Shown here piece after piece: positions 32,002 through 44,185 of a stretch of DNA of 64,000 nt; position 1 is the stretch's first letter; each line of letters opens with the position of its first letter. The DNA comes from Brachynemurus nebulosus (taxonomy: Eukaryota; Arthropoda; Insecta; Neuroptera; Myrmeleontidae), in NCBI GenBank assembly GCA_035578155.1, contig JAPWDM010000061.1:124001-188000 (forward strand), given 5' to 3'. The position numbers and the translations under genes are program-made. The notes beneath the pieces are model-generated. The model did no database searches, had not been told where the DNA came from, and saw nothing but the letters and a program-made list of their open reading frames with translations.

Positions 32002-32616
32002 TTATTTGAGTGGTATTGGTATTGGAACAGGATTGGACTGCGACTGATTCTGTACTTGGATCGGAGCGATGATGTGAATACACAAGAGCGGCACGATAGT
32101 GTGGATCGCGGCTAATCCATCAACACGACACGACACCGGGCAGGCCCTACGAGAGGATGGGGCAGCCGGTGTTGCAGTCGCAGAGCCCGGGCATGAAGGG
32201 GGCTCCGAAGCTATCAGTAAAGGGCCCGGGGAAAAAATTAAGAGTCTTTTCCTTTTGCTTACCACTAATTTTTTTGGAAGGAAATTTTTAAAAAAGTTGT
32301 TTAATTCTCGGGGCTTGCCATTTCTTTTCACAGCCCTGAAACCAGGAATTAGAGAATAACGATCATCCTCTCTATATGATATTGCGGCGGAAAGTAAACT
32401 TAATGATTTGGCCAAGCATAACTCGTTGCCACCACAAATCGCGGGAAGGTATCCTGATTGCATATCAGTGGTGATTTTAACGGAGAGGCCAGGTAAATCC
32501 AAGACTACCCAAAAATTTTGATAAAATGTAGAAAAGATAATAAATATTAATAAAAGGGTCAAAACACACAAAATGGTAAATATACGTTTTGAAATTTTAC
32601 GTGGATTTTTCTCAAA
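32002..32616 (-). other. Unidentified 200-codon open frame with membrane-type N-terminus
   Basis: The frame opens after a stop at about 32617 and runs to 32002. There is no early ATG; the first methionine is in TTDMQSGYLPAICGG. It starts KISKRIFTILCVLTLLLIF then IIFSTFYQNFWVVLDLPG, a hydrophobic segment like a signal anchor, then SAAISYREDDRYSLIPGF and KNFLPKKLV. At that point TGGTAAGC on the minus strand (about 32266) could be a splice donor. The remaining C-terminal part is GC-rich, Pro/Ser/Ala-rich and low-complexity (ending QNQSQSNPVPIPIPLK), and may be readthrough of an intron. A first or internal exon of a type II membrane protein is possible. I do not recognise it. Confidence 0.35.
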
Positions 32617-32639
32617 ATTACGTTTTCTAAAACGGTGGG

Positions 32640-33282
32640 CAAGATGACTTCAGCAATTGTCATCTGATTGACTTGAAATTTTACCTGCAGCTTCTTATTT
32701 ATTATTAGATTATTTAGGGCGGTACACAAAATTTTTCAAATTGGTTAACAAATACCTTTTTTATAAACAAATTATGTAGTGTAGATCATTTCATCGAGTT
32801 TTAAATTTTTTTTTAAACTGGTGTCATTTAACGATGAATAAATATTTTTTAATAATCTTGTGTACCACTTTAATAAAACTAATCTAAATGATGAAAAAAA
32901 TTTTTTTTTCTGGCTGCTGTTTGAAAATTATTAGGTTGCTCACTATGAATTTCTTTGAAGAAGTACCGTATATGTCCGACCTACGCCTGCTTCGCCATTT
33001 TGTTTTGTAAATTGGGCTAAAATTTTTTCTATATACCTATTCCAGATCACGTATAAATACACTCTAAAAAAACTTTACATTGACTACGTTATTTGTTACG
33101 GAGAAAAAAATTCTCGAATAAAACGTTCCTTTCTGACATTTCAAAGTAATGTAACACCTTAAAAGACAGTATGGCATTCACGACTATACGGTTGGGAATC
33201 CTGGCCCTAAAGCTGATAATCTTAAACATGTAACAGAATTATTACAAAGTTTATAAATTGGCTAGATAGTGTTTTTAATATA
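32640..33282. other. No feature recognised
   Basis: AT-rich, no open frame or paired repeat identified. Confidence 0.4.
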
Positions 33283-33663
33283 CAGTCGACTCTCGGTAAT
33301 TCAAACCTGCGATAATTTGAACCTCTCTATAATTCAAAGTTATTACGAGTTCCCTACAAAATCTATGTTTCAAACTAAATCAATACATTTTTATGCACTT
33401 GGTAATTCGAACGAAAAAATCATTGCTACGTAACAAAACGACGCGTTAATTCGAACTCATCGGCGTCAAATATTCGACAATTCAAAGTTGCAGAGAGAAA
33501 AAGACAGAAAGATTGTAAGTACATTTTGAGACAAGTTCAAACGTACATACCATCATACACGGCCTTTGTTTTTGTTATTGTCGAACCATTTTATATTTCA
33601 AACACTCGATAATTCGTAATAGTTTAAGAGTCCCTCGAGTTTCGAATTAACGAGAGTCAGCTG
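33283..33663. mobile_element. pogo/Tigger-type MITE, copy 1 (381 bp)
   Basis: Ends CAGTCGACTCTCGGTAATTC and, inverted, CAGCTGACTCTCGTTAATTC, flanked by TA. Homologous along its length to 44930-45298, with shared cgaacgaaaaaatcattgc and acgacgcgttaattcg. Non-coding. Confidence 0.85.
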
Positions 33664-33665
33664 TA

Positions 33666-34159
33666 ATAACGTTTTGACTGGTACATGGTCTCACTCAAGT
33701 GTGGGTCCAACTCCCAAGTTAGCTGACATCAAATATCACACATTAATTTTCTTTCAGTTTCATTATTCTATCATTTTATTTTTGGTTTTTAAGACCTGGA
33801 AAAATTTTAATAATTTTTTTTTTAATTAAAGCCGTTTGTAGTAAATTCTTTACTACAATTATTATAGGTAGAATAAGCACTGAAAAATATCTGCCGCTAG
33901 TTTTACGATGTAATGATGTACTTGACTTTGAGAAGGTCAAGAAAATTGTAAATATATAATAAGAATTATATATAGAAATTATACATATTTATTATTTATA
34001 CGAATATTTCACTCATTTATCTTTTTCTTCACTTATCTTGGTAAAACACTTATGTTCAATTTTGAAGCAACATGCAATGACTTTCACCATATGGTGCTTT
34101 CTTAAAATTAAAAGAGGGGTAAATAAATTAAAGTAAGCTACATAAAATAAAATAAAAAA
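33666..34159. other. No feature recognised
   Basis: AT-rich spacer between the MITE and the next family A copy. Confidence 0.4.
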
Positions 34160-35095
34160 CGCCGTGAGCAGCGGGGCCCCATCACGGTAGTCGAACTTTT
34201 CCCTTCATCTTCGTCTACAAGCGAAATGTGATTGAAAGTCTACAAGCGATTTGTTATTTTGGTGGTTTCAAAACTGATGATGAGTCTCCGACTGATCGGG
34301 GCTTTAAAAAAAGGTTTTAAGTTTTTAAGGGCTGAATCTCAGTAAATTTCAATTTTGTGCCGATAGCAGTTAGCAGGAAAAAAGCCAACACAATTCGTAC
34401 AAGGGCATTCCTACACATGCTTATCCGCCAATTGCCTTTGTGTTTTATTTTTAAATATTAAACAAGAACCTTAAATAGTAAACTGGAAGGCCTTTATGAA
34501 GATATTTTTTCTTTCCAAAAAAATCCAAAATTTCTATTTTATAAATAAAAATCCAAAATTCCTACTTTATAAATAAACTGTGACATTAATAACATTTTTA
34601 AATTACTTAATATTTATATATTGCATTTGTTTAAAAAAAATAAGTTCATTTTTTTTTTAAATTTTTAAAATTACTATACGTCTGCTTGTATTAGAATAGA
34701 AATAAAGCATTTAAAATACATTTAACAATATCATTTAATTCCGACGTAAAAGTGGGAGAAGTGGGGGGAAAAGTAATGTGGAATCCCTAAACGGCACTAG
34801 CTGGATACTAACTCAATACACGTACAAAATTTTAGCCCTCTAGTTTTCTTTAGAGAGTCTCTAGACGTGTTAGAAAAAAAGCAAAAAAATCAAGGAAATA
34901 TTGGCGTAAAAATCGTGGGGGTAAGAGTTAAAAGTTGAAACCTCCAAAAAGCAGTGGCTGGCTATTAACTTAACCTGTACCCAAAATTTCAGCCCTCTAG
35001 GTTTATTTGGGGAGATTTTGCGAGATACTCTCGCCTCTCGCCGTTCTTATCGTATAGGCTGTACAAGTCTAATTTTTTCAAGGAAAAATTCGACT
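34160..35095 (-). mobile_element. Family A copy with both termini, internally deleted
   Basis: The complement of the 3' hairpin (cgccgtgagcagcggggccc) begins after an A-run, and the complement of the 5' terminus (aaattcgact) ends at 35095 before another A-run. A junction near 35020 (ggggagattttgcgagatactctcg) joins monomer sequence to the 5' block, removing the (TA)n and several monomers. At 936 bp it shows that only the termini are needed for recognition as one unit. Confidence 0.8.
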
Positions 35096-35307
35096 AAAAA
35101 AGAAATAGAAATTATGAGACCTATTTATTTTTTTTGTCTACTTATAAGTGTCTGTATATATTTGATTTAAGCTTAAAAATATTTTAGATCAAAATAACTT
35201 GTTTCCTGGTCTGTAAATAAAAAAAGTACCTGACCTAATTACCTGTTTAAAATTGTACATAATAGTGAACGTGTAAGTGATTATTTTAAATACATATATG
35301 TATATAA

Positions 35308-36230
35308 ATGATTATTACTTTAAAAATGAAGATAAATCCGTTAAATGTTATTCGTCTCTTACTAGTTACTTTTCAATCGATGAATATTCCAGAAAGCCCT
35401 GTAAATCATGATGAAATTGAACTAAAGGCAAATTTTGAATCAATTTTGCTAACTTGTATGCACGAATGTAATGATGTTGAAATTGTTGCTGAAGAATCGT
35501 TGGCTTTTCAAGAACCTTATAAAGATTGTGATTTAAATGTGGTACCAAATGAACCTGGAGACTGGAAGCTGACAAATGAACCTGATGAACACAAGTGCAC
35601 GAAAGATGAGGAAAATCTTTCTTATGAATACAAAACAAGAGCTGTTGATTACTGGCGAAGTGGGAAGAAAAAGAACTTGAGCGTAGAAATAGTCAGACAG
35701 AAATTTAGGAAAGTTAAATCTATTAGTCAATTAAAACGATGGGCTCACTTTTTAAACAAAAGTGGGACATACATGGAAAAATTGACACGTGTATCACAAT
35801 TCACATTAGATACTTTTAAAACTGCAGTAAAATCCGGACTAATAGTTCATGATAATGACCTGCGAAAATGGGCTCTTCAAGCTCAGGAAGGAATAGGATT
35901 TTATGATTTTCGATTCAAAGCTTCTGCACATTGGCTTAAAAATTTCAAAAGGGCAAATAGATTGTATCACGCAAAGTTAATAAATTTATTGCACGTAGAA
36001 CCTTGGAAAGTAGTGAGTACTTACAAAGTGAAAGCGAGAAATTTATTAACGAAGTGAAGCCTTATATTCAAACATAGGGTGCAGAAAATGTTTATAACTC
36101 TGACCAAAGTGGTTTTCAGCTGGAAATGCATTCAGGTCGGACTTTGGCTGTTGAAGGTTCAAATCAAGTAGAATGTTTGAACATAATATGAATGTCATTA
36201 TAATTTTTTCATAATAATTTACTGTTTTCA
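35308..36230 (+). pseudogene. Tigger/pogo-type transposase (HTH-psq/CENP-B + DDE), decayed
   Basis: The first 249 codons (35308-36057) are open. Residues about 105-150 (YKTRAVDYWRSGKKKNLSVE...SISQLKRWAHFL) form a psq-like helix-turn-helix. Residues about 165-220 (LRKWALQAQEGIGF... FKASAHWLKNFKRANRL) form the CENP-B-type HTH typical of pogo/Tigger transposases. A frameshift near 36020 moves the reading into another frame, where ESEKFINEVKPYIQT, a stop, and then YNSDQSGFQLEMHSGRTL are read. The last block is the start of the DDE_1 domain, with the first catalytic D. The remainder of the catalytic domain is unrecognisable. The true start is uncertain; an ATG at 35380 (MNIPESP) is as likely as 35308. 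Element termini were not found. The protein would have excised and inserted its element at TA; this copy is dead. Confidence 0.8.
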
Positions 36231-37437
36231 ATGAAAAACGGACAATTTCAAATTGCTACCATTTTTTAAGTGCCAATTTATGCTATCTGTTGACTGAAGA
36301 AACTAGTGCCAGTAGGCTAAATACCAAACCACGCCTCCATTTGATTTCCCAATATTTTAATTATAATTTTATTGACATAGCAACTGATTTATTTTTTAGA
36401 ATAAGAAATTTGAAAAATGGACATTTTAATAAACCTGAATTTGTTTTTTACGATGCATAATGTGCACAAGACAAAAATTTTTACAAGGATTTTTATTAAA
36501 ACCTGAACAATATGGAAACTATAACAGCGTAAGATAACGTATAACTAACGATATATAGGCAGTAATTATTACGTAGATGTAAAAGATATTGCCTATAATG
36601 TTACTGGTGATGTTGTAGGTGTCAAAACACATCGCACGTTTAATGAAACAAAGATGTAACTCAAAATTTGTGTGTTGGCAGATTTTTTAATAAAATGCGT
36701 TTTAATTATGTAAACACTCGGTAAAATTCGATAGTCGGACACGATTTCGATTTCACAATCAAAGTGAACGAGATACGTAACTAGTAAATTTTTAATTAAA
36801 GACTGCTAAAAAAAACTGCAAAACTTTAAAGTTTTATTCCCATAAATTTTTGATTTTTGAGTTACATCTTTTTTTTATTAAAGGTGCGACATAGAGTAGA
36901 CTATGTATCATCCGACATTTCATTTGCAACATTCTATTTTGATATTAAATACGAGCAACTAAAGATTCAAAATTTTGAAACCAATATCGAACAGTGAGAC
37001 ATAATTTCATCATACATACTTTTGAGATGTTAAAGTGTTTTAACTTTATTAGAGAGTTACCAAATAGGATTTGGTATTTTCTTTTTATGTTTTGGTTCGG
37101 TACAAATTAATGTACTTTGACTATTTATTATATTTTCTCATTTGTAATATTAGGGATAAAAATCGATATTGATATTCAACAATGTTTACAAAATGTTTGT
37201 AATTCACTTTTCTGTTATGCACAAAGGGAATTGAATTTTTCCAAGTGTTTACCATATTCTAAATCTAATCAAGTTAATGCAATCTGTAATTTTGTAGTGT
37301 GTATCTTTTTGAGATAAAATATTCGTTGCATATTTCTCTTGCAAAGTTTGTAACCAAATCTACTACAGTACTGTGTGAAAAATATATTGTAACGATGACG
37401 ATTATTTGCCCACGTAGTGAATTTAAATAAAAAAAAA
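36231..37437. other. No gene recognised
   Basis: AT-rich sequence that may include the rest of the decayed Tigger-like element. No readable domain remains. Confidence 0.35.
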
Positions 37438-38012
37438 TCTACTTAATAAATTTCTAACACTGACTGACTGACAGACAACGCACAGTTTAAACCATTGGGT
37501 TTAAAAGAATGAAATTTTGCACAGGAGTTCTCTATGTAACGTAGGTGCCCACTAAGAAAGGATTTTTGAAAATTCGCCCCTAGGTGGGTTAAATATGGAA
37601 TGAAAATTTGTATGTAAATTCGTCATTTTTGAAGTTAGAGATATATAAAAATATGTTACTATGACTATTCAAATAAATAATATTTTATACACTGATTGAC
37701 AGACAACGCACAGCCTAAATTGTTGGGTTTAGAAGGACGAAATTTAGCACAGAAGATATGTATGAAGATTGATCTTTAGGCTTCTATTTATAAATAAAAG
37801 TCAGTTGTGTAAACGTTTCTGGAAATTCATTCCCTAAGTAGTTAAAACAGGAAATGAAAGTTCGTATAGAAAGTTCGTATAGAAAGTTCGTAATTTTTGA
37901 AATTAGAAACGTGGAAATTGGTATTTAGGCTCTTGAAAAACATTGAAAGTGAGCAGTAATTACCTAATAAAAAGATGTTGCCGATGGGAAATCCCATCGG
38001 GTATACGGCTAG
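37438..38012 (+). mobile_element. Non-autonomous Helitron, 575 bp
   Basis: Starts TCTACTTAATAAATTTC after an A and ends CTAG (38009-38012) before a T, the A^T insertion of canonical Helitrons. A perfect 9-bp hairpin (CCGATGGGA-aa-TCCCATCGG, 37981-38000) sits 8 nt before CTAG, as in Helitron 3' ends. The interior contains two diverged gacagacaacgcacag segments. Non-coding. Confidence 0.75.
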
Positions 38013-38049
38013 TAGTTCTAATATGTTTAAAAGAATAATTTATTATACC

Positions 38050-38309
38050 CAGGGCCGATTTTAGCCTAAATTCCGCCGGGAGGCACTGTGAAAAATGACG
38101 CCCCTGCCAAAAATTGAAAAAAATTTTTCTTATTTACTTTCCCACTTTTTACCTTTGCCTATCAAAAAATAAGTGACAAGCAGAAAAAAAGCTCCCATTT
38201 CTTATTTTCCTATTTGAAAATAAGTGATGACCAAAAAAAAAAACGTGTGTTCCAAATTTTGCCGCCATGGGCCAGTGTCCCGCGTGCCCCTAGTGTAAAT
38301 CCGGCCCTG
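38050..38309. mobile_element. hAT MITE, 260 bp
   Basis: Ends CAGGGCCGATTTTAGC and, inverted, CAGGGCCGGATTTACAC. A perfect 8-bp duplication ATTATACC flanks it (38042-38049 and 38310-38317). Non-coding. Confidence 0.9.
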
Positions 38310-38574
38310 ATTATACCCACTAAAATTTCAAACGGTTTGTCCATACTGATCAATTTTATTGCAGTTAAATACAAAATTACGTCTTGTGTGAAAACTATTA
38401 AAAGAGGTAGATCGAAACGATTGTATCATAAATAAATCTGTTCTTTTTAACATATTGATATGATTTTGAGCAAATAAGTGGTATTATGTTAATAATCAGG
38501 GTCTTGGGGAGAAATCAAGGTCTCCAGGGATCAATTATCTTGGGTCAAATATTAAATTTACCACTGATATCGAA

Positions 38575-38690
38575 AATTAAGTAAAAAAAGTTTTTAAATC
38601 AAGCTTTTATTTTAAAATGTGCTAAAAAGTACAAAATAATTTTGAGTGAAATTTGAATCAATGTGCAACATAATTACAAACTAACATGTA
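38575..38690 (+). repeat. Single arm of the foldback repeat at 39.4 kb
   Basis: Resembles 39410-39530 (aagtaaaaaaagtttttaaatc, aaaataattttgagtgaa) in the same orientation as its left arm. Confidence 0.55.
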
Positions 38691-39397
38691 GAAATATGTA
38701 GATAAAAAAATTCTCACATTTTGTAGTATTTAAATAAGTTAAAATAATCGTATTAAAATAGTTTAAAAAATTAATTAACTAAATGAAAAATAAAATTCCT
38801 TAAATATACAAAATTTATATTTATATAATATCACATAAAAAGCTAGGAATAAATATTAAAAATTCTATGGGTTTACTACGGACTGTATTTTTCTAATAGG
38901 CTTTCTAATGCATTCGTTTTCTGCTAAATAAAACTCGATCTAGGTCTAGAATTTTTATCTGGTAAATTAATTATAGTCCATCTTAATATTCAGTAAACAA
39001 CATATAAAATTTTTAGCTTTAAAATGACGAAATTTTGTTATTTTTTAAAAGCTTTTATTTAACTTGGTATGTTAGTATGTTGGTTTAGATCAAATCTTGA
39101 AATCAAAATTTAGACAGGTTCTAATTGAGCTAGAGGTTTCAAATTTTGCATACGTGTATGACCTTGATGACAATCCAATATTGTATAATTAGTTTTATTC
39201 TAAATTGCCCCAAACAAAAATTGTTGATTTTTAATCCTGTGCAACTTTTTGACATTTCGAATTGTCAAATATTGTCCATTGATTTTACATTGCAATTTTT
39301 TTGTTTCCATAGTTATGTTTGATTAAGGTTAATTAACCGATTAAAATATAGGTAAAAAAATTACATCTTTAATTTTTTTTTAATTAATTGTAATTTG

Positions 39398-39750
39398 ACT
39401 AAAATGTAGAAAATAAATTAAAGTAAGAAAAACTTTTTTAAGAAAAAGCTTTTCTTTAAAAATGTACTAAAAAAATAAAATAACTTTTGAGTGAAGTTTG
39501 AACCAATATGCAAAATAATTTATAAAAGCTTGAGGCGTTTAATTAAATTTGATAACTACTGAAAAGTGAAATAGCTACACTTATATCCAAAACAGAAATA
39601 ATTAATGATAACGCCTCAAGCTTTTGTAAATTATGTTGCATATATTGCTCCAAACTTCACTCAAAAGTTATTTTATTTTTTTTTTAGCCCTTTTTAAATA
39701 AAAGCTTTTTCTTAAAAAACATTTTTTTTACTTTAATTTATTATCTATAC
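39398..39750. repeat. Foldback (inverted) repeat, ~145-bp arms
   Basis: Left arm 39398-39540 (ending gcttgaggcgttt) and right arm 39609-39750 (starting aacgcctcaagcttttg) are imperfect reverse complements around a ~68-bp spacer. Arms contain aaaacttttgagtgaagtttg and its complement. Confidence 0.7.
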
Positions 39751-40094
39751 AGGCATTACGTACGCGTACAAGTAAACACAACGTCTCCCGCCAGCCAGAC
39801 CGGCCGCATGCTTTCTAGGTCATCAAAAGGGAGGACGTATGGGGGAACGAGCCATCCTAAAATTATGTGATAAAAATGTTGCTTTCATCACATGATCGTG
39901 TAATAATAAGTGAAGTTTTGAAAACAAACATATTTTCGTATACGAGTATATGAATTCATGTTTTGTAGTATTTATTTTATCTACATTGTTTACAATGTCT
40001 ATGTTAATTAAAATTCACATAGTGACTGAGATTCGAACACGGACCTCTTGGGAACTAGCTATGGGCTTTATGTGTCTTTGTTGTTAAATGTTAA

Positions 40095-41012
40095 GGGCAG
40101 GGTAAGGTATTAAAATAATTTTTTTTTGCATCTTTTTTAACTTTTTTAACTGAATGTATAATATCTCAAGAATATTGTCTCAAAATTTCAAGTTGATTGG
40201 AGCAAAATTGACGAAGTTATAAGCATTTTTGTTGTTACCTGGAAGATGTTTCGCTCTCTATATATCTCTCTCTCAGTTATATTATAGAAATTTCAATGGA
40301 AGTACTAACGTGTTTAAACCTGTACTGTATATTTTGTCAGTGTAGAGTACAAAATTTAGTTTAGCAGTAAGTATTCTATATCAGTTTTATACAAAAATTT
40401 TTAAGTGTTCAAAACTTTAAAGCGTTTTTCCCGCAGCTCACGTTTTCAAAGTCGGTGCCCCTCATAACTTCAAAACTACAGTACCGATCCATTTGAAATT
40501 TTGAACACTATTTCTGTACATAATTTACATAAATCTATCTTTTTTCATAATTTACGAGGTAACGCTGGAGAGCCTTTTTCAAATTTGTTAATAATTTTTA
40601 TTTTACAATAACAAATTAGCCAATTTTTTTCCCAATTAGCCAATTAGCCAATTTAAATCGTGTTTTTCCGTTCTAAGTGTTCCAAAAAAGTAAAAAATTG
40701 AAATTTCGAAAAACCCTCCCAGCGTTACCTGAGGAAAACTATTATCTAACGAATGAACTTTAATTTTTTTATTTCGGATGATTCTGCACCAAGTTATGAG
40801 GGGCACCGCAATTCTACTTTTTTCCGAGACACGTCCGAATAATTGCTGCCATTACTGTATTTTTTAATAATTCTTCCTGAAAATTTTATACAATATTCTT
40901 CGAATGTCATACTTTAATGTACCACTAGTTTTAATAAAGAGATTTTAACTGGGTCGTCATAAAAAAATAACAAAAACATGCCTTTTTTATACGAATTAAC
41001 CTTACCCTCTCC
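40095..41012. mobile_element. TTAA-flanked MITE, 918 bp
   Basis: TTAA lies at both edges (40091-40094 and 41013-41016). Termini GGGCAGGGTAAGGT and, inverted, GGAGAGGGTAAGGT pair. Internal inverted blocks (cggtgcccctcataac near 40454 with gttatgaggggcaccg near 40795; ggtaacgctgg with cagcgttacc) continue the symmetry. TTAA targeting suggests a piggyBac-like MITE (inference). Confidence 0.6.
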
Positions 41013-41631
41013 TTAAAGAGTCTACGTAATTTACTTGCACAACAGTCAGTTGTAACGTGTAATATGGGGAATTTGGTAAAGCTTTTGGTAAAACTTACCA
41101 GAATAAAGAATATAAAAAAATTGTATGCACATATCGCACATTGAGAATAAAACTGTTACAACTGCAAATTTTTCGTTTTTGAGATTTTTATATCATTGGA
41201 TTCAGCTACATTTAAGCTATCGATTGGTGAAATTTTCATCCTAAAATTCTAGAAAATAAAAAAGTTATAGTCCATAAACTTTTTTTAAACTTTAACAACC
41301 TAAGAATAAATGGTTTAAGAAATTTTTGTTGCATGTGCAGTTGTAACAAAGAGAAAACAAAAAATTAACTTTTTATTTAGATTAAAAAAGGTATATGTAT
41401 GTGATTTCTTTTATTAAGTGCCTACATGTTAGTTAGAGTGGATTGTAGGTACGTACAGAACTACACGCATTTTGGTATTCCTTCTTCTATTATCATTTTA
41501 CAATGTAAGTGAATAATGATGTTCACAATTTTAGACATAGTTAATGTTTATTGAGTTTAGACGTTTAGACGAATCCTTTCGTAGCATTATTGTTATTAAA
41601 ATATAATTATAATTTATTTTAATTTCAAAAT

Positions 41632-42020
41632 ATGGACGCTGATAAAGAAAAAATTAATTTAACAGCTCTTTCTGAATTTAATCGTATAATTTAAACAATT
41701 TAAAACCATATAATTTAAACAATTTAAATAATTTTATCCATTTAAATTTAAATAATGGACAGTTTTTGTCTGCTTTATTTAACTATTACTGTTAATTCGG
41801 ATATATATTTTAATTTGGACGAAACTTTCCCAAATAATACTAATGGAAATTTAGCAACACCTATTTCGGAAGGAAAGAAACGAAAGCGAAATCGCGATTT
41901 GCGGGCGACAAATATACAAAAAGGTTTAATTAATACAGGGTCAGAACGTTATTCACTGAAAACTTAAAAACTTTTCCAGTAAAAACAAAAATTAAATCAG
42001 GATATTGCGTACAGGATAAA
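41632..42020 (+). pseudogene. Degraded small ORF with basic region, unidentified
   Basis: MDADKEKINLTALSEFN (41632 on) stops. A second frame from 41755 reads ...FNLDETFPNNTNGNLATP, SEGKKRKRNRDLRATNIQKG and LINTGSERYSLKT. After a shift KTKIKSGYCVQDKM follows near 41985. The order of a basic KRKRN block, 'N..KGLINTGSERYS' and then a CxQ segment recalls a widespread insect ORF of the type 'KRKR...N..K..R..G..Y'. The assignment is tentative and the copy is frameshifted. Confidence 0.3.
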
Positions 42021-42329
42021 ATGTAAACTAAAAAAGTAAACTAAAAGCTTGATCGAAATATTTGTATAATAAAAACAGACAAACGTGGGAAAAACTTCAA
42101 TCGGCAAAATATTGACATAAAAGAAAATTTAAGAAACCATATAAGTAAATTAAAATCCAAAAACAAAATTAAATTGTAGCAGCATATCCTAATAGCTACA
42201 TACTCCTAATAGTTATAATAGAAGAAAAGAGGAATAAATAACATAACATTTTCAGTTAAATGTGTTTAATTACATACTTTTACTACTAAATGTCTAACAA
42301 ATTATTATAAATTGATTGTATAATGGTTT

Positions 42330-43087
42330 AATTTATGCTCTATTAGTCCCAATTCTTTGGTCGGCAATAGAATGTTTTCGAAAAAATTAGTTTTCATACT
42401 TTTCGAAAACGTAAGCTTTTGATCGTAAATATCTCATAAACGGTGCATCGTAGCTCAAAAATAACGAATTTTTTGAAGGCTTAAACGAAGCAACTTGTGG
42501 GTATTCCGAACATACTGGGACTATCAAGACTTACTTTTCGTTACCGAAAATTATCGATACCAAGTTACTCATCATAAACTGATTATAACTGATTGATTCA
42601 GACTCATTAGTCAAACTGGTTTTGTCACCAATAAAATATTTTCCAAAAAATTAGTTTTCAATACTTTTCGAAAACGTAAACTTTTGATCGTAAATATCTC
42701 GTAAATGGTGCGCCGTAGCTCAAAAATAACGAAATTTTTGAAGGCTTAAGTGAAGCAAGTTATGGGTATTCCGAACATATTGGGATTATCAAAACTTACT
42801 TTTCGTTATCGAAAATTATCGATACCGAGTTACTCATCATAAACTGATTATATTTAATTAATTCAGACTGATTAGTCAAATTGGTTTTGTCACCAATAAA
42901 ATATTTTCAAAAAAATTAGTTTTCAATACTTTTCGAAAACGTAAACCTTAAATATCTCGTAAACGGTACATCATAGCTCAAAAATAATGAAATTTTTGAA
43001 GGCTTAAGCGAAGCAAGTTGTGGGTATTCCTAATATATTGGGACTGTCAAAACCTATTTTTCGTTATCGAAAATTATCGATATCGAA
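42330..43087. repeat. 265-bp tandem repeat, about 2.9 units
   Basis: The landmark acttttcgaaaacgtaa occurs at about 42398, 42663 and 42928, a constant 265-bp period. Units share tagctcaaaaataacgaa, gtgggtattccgaacat, ttatcgaaaattatcgata and ttactcatcataaactg. Possible satellite seed. Confidence 0.85.
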
Positions 43088-43369
43088 AAAAACGATATTT
43101 TTAAAATTTTAGCGTGTAAATTTCTACATTTTCGTTATCATTTGTATTATAAAATTCTCTACAATTTTTAGTAGCTTTTATTTCCAGTATTATTTTTTAT
43201 AATGACAGGTTTAATTTACCCGATTTTTATCCGCATAAATTGAATCCCCATGAAACGAATATTCACGTAAATTGAGGGACCGGTGTCGCGGTGTTTAATT
43301 AAAAACGCATTTGTAAAATAGTACAGTTAATTGTAAGTAATCGTTTTTACTCAGGTTTCGAGAATTTTC

Positions 43370-43577
43370 CCAGGAAAATACTCAATAATTACCCAAATGG
43401 GAATATTCCCGGGAAAATTCCCATTGGGAATTTTGCCGTTGCTCATCTCTATCTGTAATACAGTTATGGAATGTGTTACCTTGGGAATTTTCCCGGGAAA
43501 ATACTCAATAATTACCCAAATGGGAATATTCCCGGGAAAATTTATCTGTAATACAGTTATGGAATGTGTTACCTTAA
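43370..43577. repeat. Two-unit tandem repeat (123 bp)
   Basis: ctcaataattacccaaatgg recurs at 43381 and 43504, followed each time by gaatattcccgggaaaa. The CCCGGG-centred palindromes make both strands look alike. Confidence 0.75.
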
Positions 43578-44067
43578 ACAATTGCCATTATAGAATTATA
43601 TAAAGCGAAATTTTCAAAATTTCTGAAAAGTATTAGTTGCAGATACAACTTTGCGTCACCAACAAAAAGTAATATTTTGCGAAATAGTTAAGAAAAAATG
43701 TATTATTTGCAGATATAACATTATAATCCTAAACAGAATGCAACTTTCTGTAAAATAACTAGAAAATTTTTGGTTGCAACTGCAATGAAAATTTAAACTA
43801 TGAATTTTCTCTACAAAATTTTTATCACAACATTTAAAACTAACCGTTAGAATGAACCTGACAAAGTTTCAAAGCTGTAAGATGAATTGGAAAAAAGTTA
43901 TTAGGTTTTAAATTTCTTCAAAATCTTATTTCTTTAATATCTTAAAATTAGTGATTTTGCAGATGTAACAGTTTTATTCTCAAGGGGCGATATATGTATA
44001 CAAAATAGTATGCAAAACTTTACAGAATAGATAATGTTGACTTTTCTAATTAATAATATATTACTTG

Positions 44068-44185
44068 ATAAGGACCGCAAGTGTTATTTTTGTGGCTTCG
44101 GATGCAGTTTGAGAATCCGGGCCTGAAAGCCGAGGACCCTTAAACATTCATGGCCACAAAAATAAACTTACGGGTCGAGTATTGA
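44068..44185. repeat. Short imperfect hairpin repeat
   Basis: gttatttttgtggc (about 44091) pairs with ggccacaaaaataaac (about 44151). Outer gataaggaccgcaag and cttacgggtcgag pair weakly. Possibly a tiny MITE relic. Confidence 0.35.

Noticed and set aside
40021..40075. tRNA or tRNA-derived SINE (minus strand gttcgaatctcag B-box-like motif)
   Set aside because: No A box at the right distance, no cloverleaf could be drawn, and no poly(A) or target duplication was seen.
42360..43087. CRISPR-like array
   Set aside because: The 265-bp units are contiguous tandem copies without spacers, and the DNA is eukaryotic.
43351..43603. Overlapping 76- and 68-codon frames on both strands
   Set aside because: They arise from the CCCGGG-centred tandem palindromes, which read similarly on both strands.
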